DNA of 64,000 nt from Bin75 sp965200435 (GTDB lineage Bacteria; Nitrospirota; Nitrospiria; Nitrospirales; UBA8639): the NCBI GenBank assembly GCA_965200435.1, contig OZ241337.1, forward strand, positions 1 to 64,000. The letters run 5' to 3'. Under the pieces are notes generated by a model. The model did no database searches. It was given only the letters and a program-made list of their open reading frames with translations, and was not told the origin of the DNA. The position numbers were made by a program, and so were the translations under genes. Shown here one piece after another: positions 18,379 through 27,169 of the stretch (position 1 is the stretch's first letter; every line of letters starts with the position of its first letter).

Positions 18379-18761
18379 TAACTCTGCGAGGAAAGAAATT
18401 CCTCGTACTGCGAGGCTGTCATCAGGGTTTCAACGTCGACGGGATTGGACAATTCGATCACTGCGATCCAGCCTTTCCCATAAGGATCCTGATTCAGATA
18501 TTCGGGATGGTCCTGCAAATCGGCGTTCACTTCTACGATTTTTCCGCTGACCGGCGAGTACAGACTGGACGTGGTTTTGGTCGATTCCACGTCGCCAATT
18601 TCCTGGTTCACCGTCAATTCGCTGCCGACTTTCGGCAGATCTACGAACACAACGTCACCCAAGGCGTCTTGCGCAAAGTCGCTGATCCCGAGCGTGGCCT
18701 GCTGCCCGTCGAGCCGCACCCACTCATGTTCTTTGTGATATCGTAAATCTTCAGGAATCAT
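18378..18761 (-). CDS. gcvH: Glycine cleavage system H protein
   Basis: A 127-residue lipoyl carrier. The lipoyl-lysine lies in DVESTKTTSSLYSPVSG (Lys62), and the hallmark YGKGWIAVIE is present. It shuttles the aminomethyl group among the P, T and L proteins. The ATG at 18761 gives the family length; an upstream TTG would add eight residues. The P and T protein genes are not in the window. Co-transcribed with lpdA (TAATG overlap). Confidence 0.93.
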   Translation of the reverse strand: MIPEDLRYHKEHEWVRLDGQQATLGISDFAQDALGDVVFVDLPKVGSELTVNQEIGDVESTKTTSSLYSPVSGKIVEVNADLQDHPEYLNQDPYGKGWIAVIELSNPVDVETLMTASQYEEFLSSQS

Positions 18762-18828
18762 TCCCGGCCTATGCTGCCCCCGCAAGCCGCATTCACAAAA
18801 TTGTTCTTAAATGAGGGGCAACCGTTTG

Positions 18829-20253
18829 TCAAGGAATTCCACGGCGATCATAGATCAATCCGACGCCTTGGGGAAGGAAGCCTGGTGATGTGCGTGCCTG
18901 AGCAGAACGGCCGGGCAGGATGGCCCAGATTTTTTCAGGCTTCCCAAGATACTGCGCCATTTTCACGATAGAGGCCATTTCAGCGTCGCTTTCTGAAAAT
19001 TCCGTTGGGGAATTTTGAGATGTCGGATGGATGACCGTAGAATTCGGTTCTTCAACCGTGATCAAAAACCTGTCGAACATTGGGCGCGCAACGTCGATCC
19101 AATCTTCAGCAAAATAAATTAATCCTCGTACAGGGTTGGTGATATTTTGGGATTGCAGCGTCATACCGAATTCAAGATGGGGGAGATGAACGCGCAACCG
19201 CTGAACCAAGTTCCGAAGATTTTGGCTCCGTTCCCTGGCTTTCCACCCGGCCCATTTCCAAAACACGGCTGGAAGGTGAACGCTGGAATCGGAGTCGCTT
19301 CCGTGCACGGCTCGCTGGTCATTGAACATACGAATCGGGTTGAAGGCCACACCGAATTCTCGGGAAAATAACCGGATAGCCAAGGGACTGAAGCCCTCAT
19401 ACAGGCCCACAGGAATCGTATTACGAATCACCAATCCTGTCAGCGGAAGGTCCCGAAGCTGCACCAACCAATCCACGAGAAACGTCTGGTACCCATCAAA
19501 ATGCAACGAATAATAGGATGAGCGACGTAACATTTTCGATTGCGGGTCATAGCCCCAGTCTTTCCAATTTTCCAAATCCCGTTCCCGGGTGCTTTTTTGA
19601 GTCAACTCTCCCAGACACCTGAGAGTAACCCCAAGATAGACCGCTGCCCCTCGCGAATGCAGACGTTGAACTACCGAACGCATGGCATCAAAAGAGAATG
19701 GGGTTCCGTTAATCTGCCGGTTCGCGTCAACGTGGCATGGGATATCCAGAAAAATCGTAGCCCCTTCCATTTCCCAGCTTGCTGAGATCGCGGACTCCAC
19801 GTCACCGGGCCGGGAGCCGAGAGAAACCAGGATCCCCCTTATGGATTCACTCGCTATCGGCACTTCCAGCCGTTTTTCAAGTTCCGCCACGCGAAACCGG
19901 GCATCGGTCTGATACAAGTTCCACGTCCGCGTATTAGCCAAAAAGCGAAAGTGTTCAATGGCCGAAGACAGATTGCCCGCCTTTTGATATGCTCGAGCCA
20001 ACCACCATCGTGCTTCCGGCAACCGGGACGATTGGGAATGCGTGCGCAGAAATCGGTTCAGCAGGGAAACAGCGGTCGTATAGTCTGCTCGAAGGAAGGC
20101 CTGTTCCGCCTGCTGCAAGGAGCGTTTCTCCGTTTGATCGCGTAAAGTTCTGACCCCCAAATCAGGCACGGGAGAACGGAAACATCCGTTCAAAAACAGA
20201 AGAGCAGACAGCGTGATGACGATAAATCGCAAATACGGAAACGGGATCGACAT
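18829..20253 (-). CDS. Lipoprotein with TPR-like repeats and PgaB-like C-terminal domain
   Basis: A 474-residue protein. A signal peptide ends in FLNGC (Cys24, lipobox). Residues about 42-115 form tetratricopeptide-like helices (AEQAFLRADYTTAVSLLNRF, LPEARWWLARAYQKAGN). The rest (about 130-470) looks like a TIM-barrel domain of the PgaB/polysaccharide deacetylase C-terminal or GH10-like type, with repeated patterns such as GATIFLDIPCH, GAAVYLGVTLR and TGLVIRNTIPVG. Catalysis is not proven. It may act on an exopolysaccharide in the periplasm. It follows ndk on the same strand. Confidence 0.6.
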   Translation of the reverse strand: MSIPFPYLRFIVITLSALLFLNGCFRSPVPDLGVRTLRDQTEKRSLQQAEQAFLRADYTTAVSLLNRFLRTHSQSSRLPEARWWLARAYQKAGNLSSAIEHFRFLANTRTWNLYQTDARFRVAELEKRLEVPIASESIRGILVSLGSRPGDVESAISASWEMEGATIFLDIPCHVDANRQINGTPFSFDAMRSVVQRLHSRGAAVYLGVTLRCLGELTQKSTRERDLENWKDWGYDPQSKMLRRSSYYSLHFDGYQTFLVDWLVQLRDLPLTGLVIRNTIPVGLYEGFSPLAIRLFSREFGVAFNPIRMFNDQRAVHGSDSDSSVHLPAVFWKWAGWKARERSQNLRNLVQRLRVHLPHLEFGMTLQSQNITNPVRGLIYFAEDWIDVARPMFDRFLITVEEPNSTVIHPTSQNSPTEFSESDAEMASIVKMAQYLGKPEKIWAILPGRSAQARTSPGFLPQGVGLIYDRRGIP

Positions 20254-20328
20254 ATGGCGATGAGTGACAACGAACTATCAGGCGGAACAACGTGCGTTGC
20301 TCCCGCTTCTTGCGACGGCAGATCGCTT

Positions 20329-20754
20329 TCAGCAAACGACGTACAAATCCATTCCCGGGAAGAAATATCCTATTTCAAAACTGGCTGTTTCGGGAGAATC
20401 CGATCCATGAACCGCATTGGCCTCGATCGAGGCTCCATGGATGGCGCGAATCGTCCCGGTTTCTGCTCGTTGTGGATCGGTTGCCCCCATAAGGTCCCGG
20501 TTTGTCCGGATCGCATTGTCCCCTTCGAGCACAAGGACAACCGAAGGTCCAGAGGACATGAACGCGGTCAAATCATGGAAAAACGGACGTTCGCGGTGTA
20601 CGGCATAAAATCCTTCGGCAAGCGACTTGGATAAATGCATCATTTTCATGGCAATGAGATGAAGCCCGGCGGCTTCATATCGCTGAATAATGTCGCCAAT
20701 AACCTGTTTGTTAACAGCGTCAGGTTTAATGATCGCTAACGTTCGTTCCACCAT
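20329..20754 (-). CDS. ndk: Nucleoside diphosphate kinase
   Basis: A 141-residue NDP kinase of standard length. ERTLAIIKPDAV opens the fold, and the phosphorylated His is in NAVHGSDS (His116), followed by the typical FEIGYFF. It equalises NTP pools by phosphate transfer. A ribosome-binding-like AAAGGAT precedes the start. Confidence 0.95.
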   Translation of the reverse strand: MVERTLAIIKPDAVNKQVIGDIIQRYEAAGLHLIAMKMMHLSKSLAEGFYAVHRERPFFHDLTAFMSSGPSVVLVLEGDNAIRTNRDLMGATDPQRAETGTIRAIHGASIEANAVHGSDSPETASFEIGYFFPGMDLYVVC

Positions 20755-20986
20755 CCTTCTTTATCCTTTCTTGACTGAATCTTCCGAAATATTTCAGGTG
20801 CTCAGTAGACGTTCATGCGTATCCCGAATGGGTTTTTCCTGGAAACAGATCCCTTTTTCCCCGGAGCTTTTTGGAACAAAGATTTTGCCACGGGCTGCTA
20901 GACTACCACGTTTCAAGCGAATAACTTCAACTCGTATACACTAAAACTTTCAAACTCGTGTATTCTGAACGACCGTAGACTGGATG

Positions 20987-21134
20987 AGGGAACCTCTGAT
21001 TGAGTGCACGATCGGGCGCATAGCGGCGTGGTGTCCTTGCTCACCCCTCACCTCTCTCTCTGAGAAGCTTCGGGTTTCGCTCCGGGACGCCTTGCCCTGC
21101 ATCCCGTTATCACATGAGATCAGAGGTTCCTTAG
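20987..21134. repeat. 145-bp element, copy C (full)
   Basis: A full copy in orientation 2: left end AGGGAACCTCTGATTGAGTG, interior CACGATCGGGCGCAT, GCTTCGGGTTTCGCTCC and CCTGCATCCCG, right end ATCAGAGGTTCCTTAG. It lies in the 849-bp gap between ndk and the lytic transglycosylase and abuts a REP-like palindrome. Confidence 0.92.
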
Positions 21135-21444
21135 CGTAGCGTAATCCGACAAAGGGTCGACCGGCCTTTTCCTCTTCTTTCGTAGCGGCGGCATCCCTCG
21201 ATGACAGATGTCGAGGGTAGGCTGATGCCGCTTCTTTCGCCTGACCGGCGTTCCCCTCTCTTCTGTAGCTGCGCCATCTTATGGCGCAGTCTTTTTCCTG
21301 GTGAGGAACCGCAGGTCGGATTAGCGTAGCGTACTCCGACAAGGATCTGCGGTGTCGGGTTGCGCCGGTTCAGCTAACCCGACCTGCGACGGCTGTTACC
21401 TTGCACGACCCTTGCTGTTATCCCCGACATTTTTAATCGGGGAT
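21131..21444. repeat. Cluster of short palindromic (REP-like) repeats
   Basis: Five short palindromic elements follow one another. TTAGCGTAGCGTAATCCGAC at 21131-21150 and GGATTAGCGTAGCGTACTCC at 21318-21337 belong to a palindrome also seen at 63110. 21182-21231 starts GTAGCGG and forms a two-level hairpin (GCGGCATC with GATGCCGC, inside it CCCTCGA with TCGAGGG). 21265-21289 starts GTAGC and forms CTGCGCCAT/ATGGCGCAG with loop CTT, then T-rich DNA. 21420-21444 is ATCCCCGA/TCGGGGAT followed by CCAG, repeated at 61791. The GTAG heads recall REP sequences mobilised by RAYT transposases; no such transposase is in the window. Confidence 0.75.
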
Positions 21445-21603
21445 CCAGGCCGGATGTTTCCTTCTTCTGGATCTGCGGCATCCTTTACCCTAAAAATAGA
21501 ATCCCCTAAAAATTTGCTTGTTATTGATGCCAGATCCATGCAATAATCAACATTCACCTTTCATATTTCTATATCGACGGCATGGGCTGAACATCTTTCA
21601 GCA

Positions 21604-22452
21604 ATGAGAGATCGCATGAATCCATTTTTGTCGAAGTACGGTCGGGTGAAAGCTTTACGGGCGGCATCGATTATGGGGACAAGCTTGGCCGCGTGTGCCG
21701 TCCTCCTTTCCCTTATTGGAGTGACATGGTGGAACACTCCTGTTTCCCAGCCAATTCGTCTGTCAGTTGATACATCAAGTGATTCATCAAGTGATTCATC
21801 AAGTGATTCGTCAATTGATACATCGATTCATTCATCCAAGCCCCAAATCGTTGATCCTGCTCCGAAACTGGTTGACCCCGATCTTGTCTGGTGGGAGGTG
21901 CGCCGTTTCCATCATCATATTGAAACCCGCTTGCCCCAGTATCGCCGGCAATTTGAAGACGTCGCGCAGGCATATGGACTTTCCTGGACGTTACTGGCGG
22001 CTCAAGCGTATCAGGAATCACGGTGGGACCGGCATGCCGTCAGTCCAACCGGCGTTCGAGGCATCATGATGCTGACACGGAATGCCGCTTCGTCTTTGGG
22101 TATTCAAAACAGGGAAGATCCTATTAAAAGCATCGAAGGTGGAGCCCGGTATTTTCAAGGCCTGAAAAAACGTCTTCCCGCCCACATCAGAAAAGCAGAT
22201 CGAATCTGGATTGCCTTGGCGGCCTACAATGTGGGCATGGGACATATCAAGGATGCGCAACATCTGGCGAGCCGGATGGGAAAAAATCCCTATTCATGGG
22301 AAGATTTGAAGACAGTCCTGCCTCTCCTGGCTCAGAAATCCTACGCTGAAACGTTGAAACACGGCTACGCTCGCGGTTGGGAGCCCGTCCAGTACGTGAA
22401 ACGCATCCGCGCCTACCACGCATTGCTTTCACAATATTTCAGCAAAACCTGA
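21604..22452 (+). CDS. Lytic transglycosylase (SLT domain, MltF-like)
   Basis: A 282-residue protein with an N-terminal membrane segment or signal anchor (about residues 22-42) and a SLT goose-lysozyme-like domain (about 120-275). The catalytic Glu is in AQAYQESRWD, and GARYFQGL, ALAAYNVGMGH and SYAETLKHGYARG match the MltF C-terminal domain. The N-terminal MltF substrate-binding domain is absent. It cleaves peptidoglycan glycan strands in the periplasm. Between anchor and domain lies a Ser/Asp-rich linker (residues about 54-80) encoded by 12-bp repeats. An ATG at 21616 (MNPFLSKYG) is an equally good start. Confidence 0.85.
   Translation: MRDRMNPFLSKYGRVKALRAASIMGTSLAACAVLLSLIGVTWWNTPVSQPIRLSVDTSSDSSSDSSSDSSIDTSIHSSKPQIVDPAPKLVDPDLVWWEVRRFHHHIETRLPQYRRQFEDVAQAYGLSWTLLAAQAYQESRWDRHAVSPTGVRGIMMLTRNAASSLGIQNREDPIKSIEGGARYFQGLKKRLPAHIRKADRIWIALAAYNVGMGHIKDAQHLASRMGKNPYSWEDLKTVLPLLAQKSYAETLKHGYARGWEPVQYVKRIRAYHALLSQYFSKT
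21768..21833 (+). repeat. 12-bp in-frame repeats encoding a Ser/Asp linker
   Basis: Four to five near copies of TCAAGTGATTCA encode the repeated Ser-Ser-Asp-Ser unit inside the lytic transglycosylase gene, with degenerating copies at the end (TCAATTGATACA, TCGATTCATTCA). In-frame 12-mers can expand and contract without breaking the frame. Confidence 0.85.
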
Positions 22453-22542
22453 TTCTCTCTTCGTGGATCAACGTCCCCCGAAAACATTTTTGTGATGCTT
22501 CCCGTTCGGCACCATCACTATGAGCACGCTTCTATGAGTTAA

Positions 22543-22738
22543 AAGCGCGTTGTTCTTTCCGAGACGCGGCCGGCAGCGGGTTGGGCGTCCCTAAAGGAGG
22601 AGAATGTATTCCGAAACGCGGGAACTGGGGCACGACATGTCCTGACAAGGTGAGACCAGGGCCCCATCATCGTAGTCCGATTGCGTCAAACGGAGTGGGC
22701 ATCTCCACGGACCCAGTCCCCCTCCTATGACCGCGCTT
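22543..22738 (+). ncRNA. Candidate structured RNA (possibly 6S-like)
   Basis: This lies in the 380-bp gap 22453-22832, with no good reading frame. AAGCGCG (22543-22549) is the exact complement of CGCGCTT (22732-22738), closing about 196 nt. Inside it, GGGAACTGGG (22620-22629) pairs with CCCAGTCCCC (22712-22721) with one mismatch, and GACGC/GCGTC and GGGGC/GCCCC give local hairpins. A long rod with nested long-range stems and a length near 190 nt is the general form of 6S RNA. I do not recognise a 6S sequence consensus, so the identity is a guess; the strand is assumed. Confidence 0.33.
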
Positions 22739-22832
22739 CCCGTTGAGACCTTTTGTGTCCCGACATTGTGACGGGTGAACGCTTTGCGTAAGATACATCG
22801 AATCGAGTTCGTTTTACTTCCTTTGATTGAGC

Positions 22833-23561
22833 ATGAACGCTTTGCTCCCGATTCAAGACCTAAAGGAACGGATCCGGCAAGCTAACGCCATTACAGTCCT
22901 GACTGGTGCCGGCATCTCCGCAGACAGTGGCGTGCCGACGTTTCGAGGCGCTGATGGACTGTGGAAGGATCACCGACCCGAAGAACTGGCCTCACCCGAG
23001 GCCTTTGCTCGCAATCCCAAACTCGTGTGGGAATGGTACAATTGGCGCCGGGGACTCATAGCGACCAAGCGACCAAATCCGGCCCATGCCGCCCTTGTGG
23101 CACTGGAACGCAGAGTCGAAAATTTTTGGCTCATCACTCAAAACGTCGATGGGCTCCACCCCTTGGCGGGCTCTCAGTGCTTGTCGGAGATTCATGGGAA
23201 TATCTGGAAAGTCCGTTGCACGCAATGTGGGCAAATATCCGTCAATCGAGATGTGCCCATCGCCCTCTTGCCAGAATGTCCGACATGCCAGGGACTTCTT
23301 CGTCCTCATATCGTCTGGTTCGGAGAATCCTTGAATCCGGAGGATTTACAACGGAGTTTCGATGCGTTACGACATTGCGAAGTACTCCTGATTATTGGAA
23401 CTTCCGGTGTCGTGTACCCGGCCGCGTCTTTCGGACCCATAGCCAAAGAGAATGGAGCCTTTGTGTCAGAATTGAATCTGGACCCGACGCCCAATTCGGA
23501 TTTGGTCGACGTGGCCATCCAGGGTCATGCTAAAAACCTGGTACCTCAACTTATTTCATAA
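22833..23561 (+). CDS. NAD-dependent protein deacylase (sirtuin, Sir2/CobB family)
   Basis: A 242-residue sirtuin. NAD-binding GAGISADSGVPTFRG near the start, TQNVDGLH, catalytic His121 (EIHGN), and a zinc site with Cys129, Cys132, Cys149 and Cys152. Tyr69 and Arg72 (WYNWRR) form the YxxR pair of class III sirtuins, which favours removal of succinyl or malonyl groups from lysine. It may regulate metabolic enzymes. I chose the ATG at 22833 over a TTG six bases upstream. It stands just before the sulfur-carrier operon. Confidence 0.92.
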   Translation: MNALLPIQDLKERIRQANAITVLTGAGISADSGVPTFRGADGLWKDHRPEELASPEAFARNPKLVWEWYNWRRGLIATKRPNPAHAALVALERRVENFWLITQNVDGLHPLAGSQCLSEIHGNIWKVRCTQCGQISVNRDVPIALLPECPTCQGLLRPHIVWFGESLNPEDLQRSFDALRHCEVLLIIGTSGVVYPAASFGPIAKENGAFVSELNLDPTPNSDLVDVAIQGHAKNLVPQLIS

Positions 23562-23583
23562 CTCGTTGTAATTTCACATTTTC

Positions 23584-23612
23584 TTGACGGAATTGTTATG
23601 AGTTTGTTATTC
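23584..23612 (+). promoter_or_regulatory. Likely sigma-70-type promoter of the sulfur-carrier operon
   Basis: TTGACG (23584-23589), a 17-bp spacer and TTATTC (23607-23612) precede the first carrier gene by about 40 bp. The gap between the sirtuin stop and the carrier gene is AT-rich. Confidence 0.45.
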
Positions 23613-23652
23613 TCGCTTGTTTATAGTCATATTCCAGACGTCGGAGAAAACA

Positions 23653-23853
23653 GTGCAAATCACCATTAATGGTAAACCCGAAGAGTTGCAGGCTGACACC
23701 ATCATGGACGTCCTGAAACACAAGAACATCGACCCGCATATGGTTGCCGTGGAACTCAACACTCAAATTGTTGAACGGGACCGGCTTGAAACCACAAACG
23801 TCCATGACGGCGATACGGTAGAATTTCTGTTCTACATGGGTGGAGGGGCGTGA
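23653..23853 (+). CDS. ThiS-like sulfur carrier protein
   Basis: A 66-residue beta-grasp carrier (QITINGKPEEL start, VAVELNTQIV middle). ThiS/MoaD carriers end in Gly-Gly, which is adenylated and turned into a thiocarboxylate. This one ends MGGGA: an Ala follows the glycines, so it would need trimming first. Starts at GTG 23653; a longer frame upstream lacks homology. The stop overlaps the cysM start by 4 bp. It could serve thiazole synthesis, but the genes around it point to cysteine or homocysteine synthesis. Confidence 0.85.
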   Translation: MQITINGKPEELQADTIMDVLKHKNIDPHMVAVELNTQIVERDRLETTNVHDGDTVEFLFYMGGGA

Positions 23854-24779
23854 CCACCCGATATTTATCAAAGATCACAGAGGGAATCGGCAAGACACCC
23901 CTGGTGCGATTGAATCGCCTCTCGGAAGAAGGCGGGGCCACCATATTCGGGAAGGTAGAATTTGCCAACCCGGGTGGGAGCGTCAAAGATCGGATCTGCC
24001 TCAATATGATCGATGAGGCAGAACGAACCGGCACACTCCGACCGGGCGGAACGATCGTCGAACCGACCAGCGGGAACACGGGGATTGGGCTCGCGTTAAT
24101 CGCCGCCGTTCGCGGGTATAAACTGATTCTGGTCATGCCGGAAAGCATGAGCCTTGAACGGGCAAGCCTGTTATCGTCCTATGGCGCGCAACTGATTTTG
24201 ACCCCGGCATGGGAAGGCATGAAAGGTTCGCTTCGGGAGGCCCAGAGCATTATTGCCCAAAACCCCGAATATTTTATGCCCGACCAATTTTCCAACCCGG
24301 CGAATCCCGCGATTCACCGGACGACGACAGCGGTGGAGATCTGGGATGCCATGGAGGGCAACATCGATGCCTTTGTCGCGGCCGTCGGCACCGGCGGCAC
24401 CATTACCGGTTGCGGAGAAGTGTTAAAAGAACGCGCCCCGGCCACCAAAATCGTTGCCGTGGAACCGGCGGGATCTCCGGTGCTCTCCGGAGGAGCACCA
24501 GGACCGCATAAGATTCAAGGCATCGGCGCTGGCTTTGTGCCGGAAGTATTGAATCGTTCCATCATTGACGACATTATTCGGGTCACCGACGATCAAGCCT
24601 ATCAGACCACAAAACTATTAGCGAAAAAAGAAGGGCTGCTCGTGGGTATTTCCGCCGGGGCCAACGTTTTTGCGGCCCAGCAGGTCGCGAGAGAGTTGAA
24701 GTCGGACCAAAACGTGGTTACGGTATTATGTGACACAGGCGAACGGTATTTGAGCATCGAAAAATATTTTAATATCTAG
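23850..24779 (+). CDS. cysM: Cysteine synthase (CysM/CysK family)
   Basis: A 309-residue PLP enzyme of fold type II. The PLP Lys is in GGSVKDRI, the phosphate loop is GTGGTITG and PTSGNTG binds the substrate carboxylate. It replaces the beta-substituent of O-acetylserine or O-phosphoserine with sulfur. Overlap with a ThiS-like carrier gene and linkage to MoeB and a JAMM peptidase suggest that the sulfur donor may be a carrier thiocarboxylate, as in Mycobacterium tuberculosis CysM/CysO. The start is GTG. Confidence 0.92.
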   Translation: MTTRYLSKITEGIGKTPLVRLNRLSEEGGATIFGKVEFANPGGSVKDRICLNMIDEAERTGTLRPGGTIVEPTSGNTGIGLALIAAVRGYKLILVMPESMSLERASLLSSYGAQLILTPAWEGMKGSLREAQSIIAQNPEYFMPDQFSNPANPAIHRTTTAVEIWDAMEGNIDAFVAAVGTGGTITGCGEVLKERAPATKIVAVEPAGSPVLSGGAPGPHKIQGIGAGFVPEVLNRSIIDDIIRVTDDQAYQTTKLLAKKEGLLVGISAGANVFAAQQVARELKSDQNVVTVLCDTGERYLSIEKYFNI

Positions 24780-24792
24780 CGAGTCTCTCAAT

Positions 24793-25620
24793 ATGAATTT
24801 TTCGGAAGAACAAATTGCCCGATACAGCCGGCACATCCTGTTGCCCGAGGTCGGAGGGAAGGGGCAAAAAAAAATTGCCCAAGCAAAAGTCTTTGTGGTC
24901 GGGGCCGGAGGACTCGGTTCGCCGGTTGCCTTATATCTGGCCGCGGCCGGTGTCGGAACGATTGGGCTGATTGACAGCGACGTGGTGGACCGGTCCAATC
25001 TGCAACGGCAGGTGCTTCATCATACTCCCGACGTCGGACGATCAAAAGTCCAATCGGCTCAAGAAAAAATTTTCCTTCTGAATCCGGACGTGACCGTTGA
25101 AACGTACGAAGACCGGTTTACCGCCTCCAATGCAATGGACTATATCACGCCCTACGACGTGGTGATTGATGGCGTGGATACGTTTCCCGCAAAATTTCTC
25201 ATCAATGATGCCTGCTATTTTGCGGGAAAATCTCTGATCCACGGCGGGATCCTCCGGTTTGAGGGCCGGGTGTTTTCTATTGTGCCCAAACAATCGGCCT
25301 GCTACCGGTGTATTTTCAACCATCCCCCTCCGCCCGGGCTCGTGCCCAGTTGCCAAGAGGCTGGCATCATCGGCGTCGTGGCCGGGATTATCGGAACCAT
25401 TCAGGCCACGGAGGCGTTGAAATTGATCCTGGGAATCGGTAATCCGCTCGCCGACCGTATTCTGGACTTCGATGCTCGGGAAACCGCATTTCGTGAAATA
25501 AAGACGAAACGAAATCCCAGGTGTCCCTTGTGTGGGGACCATCCGACTATTACGGAACTGTTTGAGCACGAACAGGAGGCGTGTCAATTGCAAACGCCCG
25601 GAGCACTCGGTATCTCCTAG
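24793..25620 (+). CDS. MoeB/ThiF-type adenylyltransferase (copy 1)
   Basis: A 275-residue E1-like enzyme. It opens RYSRHILLPEVGGKGQ, has the nucleotide loop GAGGLGSPVALYL, the catalytic NLQRQ Arg and two zinc Cys pairs (CYRC and CPLC). It adenylates the C-terminal Gly of a sulfur carrier, the first step of thiocarboxylate formation. A second copy at 27411 follows the CysO-like carrier, so each carrier in the operon may have its own activator. Confidence 0.9.
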   Translation: MNFSEEQIARYSRHILLPEVGGKGQKKIAQAKVFVVGAGGLGSPVALYLAAAGVGTIGLIDSDVVDRSNLQRQVLHHTPDVGRSKVQSAQEKIFLLNPDVTVETYEDRFTASNAMDYITPYDVVIDGVDTFPAKFLINDACYFAGKSLIHGGILRFEGRVFSIVPKQSACYRCIFNHPPPPGLVPSCQEAGIIGVVAGIIGTIQATEALKLILGIGNPLADRILDFDARETAFREIKTKRNPRCPLCGDHPTITELFEHEQEACQLQTPGALGIS

Positions 25621-25652
25621 GTTCCCGGTCGGATGCGGAAGGAGATAGAGGC

Positions 25653-26891
25653 ATGGCAAAAATGAAAGCCCTCATTTGCCGGGAATGCGGGAAGGAATAT
25701 CCCACGGAGGCCCTCCACGTCTGCGAACTGTGCTTTGGACCGCTGGAGGTCAAATACAATTACGACGAAATCAAGGAGGCGCTGTCTCGAGCCTCGGTTG
25801 AAGCCGGCCCTAAGTCATTGTGGCGGTACAAGGAATTGCTGCCGGTCGAAGGCCGTCCGACGGTCGGGTTGCACGCCGGCATGACTCCCCTCGTACACGC
25901 AAAAAATCTGGGCTCTTTTTTAGGCCTTGATGAACTTTACATTAAAAACGACTGCGTCAACCAGCCCACCCTATCGTTCAAGGATCGGGTCGTGGCCGTC
26001 GCCCTCACTCGCGCCAGGGAACTGGGGTACGAAACCGCAGCTTGTGCCTCCACGGGCAATTTAGCCAATTCCGTCGCCGCCCACGCGGCACAGGCCGGCA
26101 TGCAATGTTACGTGTTTATCCCCGGCGATCTGGAAGCGGCGAAAGTCCTCGGCAACTTGATCTATCGGCCGAAGGTCGTGGAGATCGAAGGCAACTATGA
26201 CGATGTCAATCGCTTATGTAGTGAGATTGCCGGTGAACGGCGATGGGCCTTTGTCAACGTGAACATCCGTCCGTATTATGCCGAAGGCTCGAAGACCTTG
26301 GCGTTTGAAGTCGTGGAGCAACTGGGATGGCGCGCACCCGATCAAGTCGTCGTGCCGATGGCCTCGGGGTCGTTGTTGACTAAAATCTGGAAGGGTCTCA
26401 ACGAGTTCAAGAAAATCGGGTTTCTCAAAGACATGTCCACAAAGGTGAACGGTGCCCAGGCCGAAGGGTGTTCTCCAATCGCCACGGCGTTTAAAGACGG
26501 ACGCGATTTCTTCAAGCCGGTCAAGCCCAACACCATTGCCAAGTCTTTGGCCATCGGCAATCCCGCAGATGGCTACTATGCCTTGAAAACCACAGCGGAA
26601 AGCGGCGGGACCATGGAAGCGATCACCGACGACGAAGTGATAGAAGGCATCAAGCTTCTGGCGCAGACGGAAGGGATTTTTGCCGAGACCGCGGGCGGCG
26701 TCACCATCGGAACCCTTCGCAAACTCGTCAAACAAGGAGCCATCAGAAAACACGACGTGACCGTCGCCTACATCACCGGCAACGGATTAAAAACACAGGA
26801 AGCCGTTGTGGATTCGGTCGGGCGTCCATACCGAATTCCACCGAGTCTGGTCAAATTCGAACAAATGTTTGGACAACAGGGGGCGGTATGA
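25653..26891 (+). CDS. thrC: Threonine synthase or thiocarboxylate-using homologue
   Basis: A 412-residue PLP fold-type II protein with an N-terminal zinc ribbon (CRECGKEYP, CELCFGPLE) and PLP Lys in LSFKDRVVAVAL. It is of full family length. The ATG at 25653 is preceded by GGAAGGAGAT. Threonine synthase converts O-phosphohomoserine to threonine. Here the gene overlaps a CysO-like carrier gene by 4 bp and sits between two MoeB genes, so it might instead add carrier-bound sulfide to O-phosphohomoserine to make homocysteine. Both roles are possible. Confidence 0.87.
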   Translation: MAKMKALICRECGKEYPTEALHVCELCFGPLEVKYNYDEIKEALSRASVEAGPKSLWRYKELLPVEGRPTVGLHAGMTPLVHAKNLGSFLGLDELYIKNDCVNQPTLSFKDRVVAVALTRARELGYETAACASTGNLANSVAAHAAQAGMQCYVFIPGDLEAAKVLGNLIYRPKVVEIEGNYDDVNRLCSEIAGERRWAFVNVNIRPYYAEGSKTLAFEVVEQLGWRAPDQVVVPMASGSLLTKIWKGLNEFKKIGFLKDMSTKVNGAQAEGCSPIATAFKDGRDFFKPVKPNTIAKSLAIGNPADGYYALKTTAESGGTMEAITDDEVIEGIKLLAQTEGIFAETAGGVTIGTLRKLVKQGAIRKHDVTVAYITGNGLKTQEAVVDSVGRPYRIPPSLVKFEQMFGQQGAV

Positions 26892-27169
26892 TCACCGTAC
26901 GTATCCCAACTCCCCTCCGCCCGATGACCGGAGGCAAGAGTGAAGTGGAAGGAACAGGCAGCAGTATCCGTGAATTGATCGATCAATTGAATGACGCACA
27001 TCCGGGGTTGAAGGACCGGATCTGCGACGAACAGGGAGAAATTCGCCGGTTTATCAATATTTACCTGAACGAGGAAGACATCCGTTTCCTGACGGGAAAA
27101 GACACACCCGTCAAGGACGGCGACGAGGTGTCGATTGTTCCCGCCATTGCCGGTGGTTGCCATGACTAA
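26888..27169 (+). CDS. CysO-like sulfur carrier protein (MoaD/ThiS fold)
   Basis: A 93-residue carrier strongly like mycobacterial CysO (IPTPLRPMTGGK, RFINIYLNEEDIRFL, VKDGDEVSIVPAIAGG). CysO ends in Gly-Gly; here three residues, Cys-His-Asp, follow. The three extra codons come from the 8-bp overlap with the next gene, whose start ATGAC lies inside. A peptidase would have to remove CHD before activation, and a JAMM peptidase is encoded downstream. Confidence 0.9.
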   Translation: MITVRIPTPLRPMTGGKSEVEGTGSSIRELIDQLNDAHPGLKDRICDEQGEIRRFINIYLNEEDIRFLTGKDTPVKDGDEVSIVPAIAGGCHD

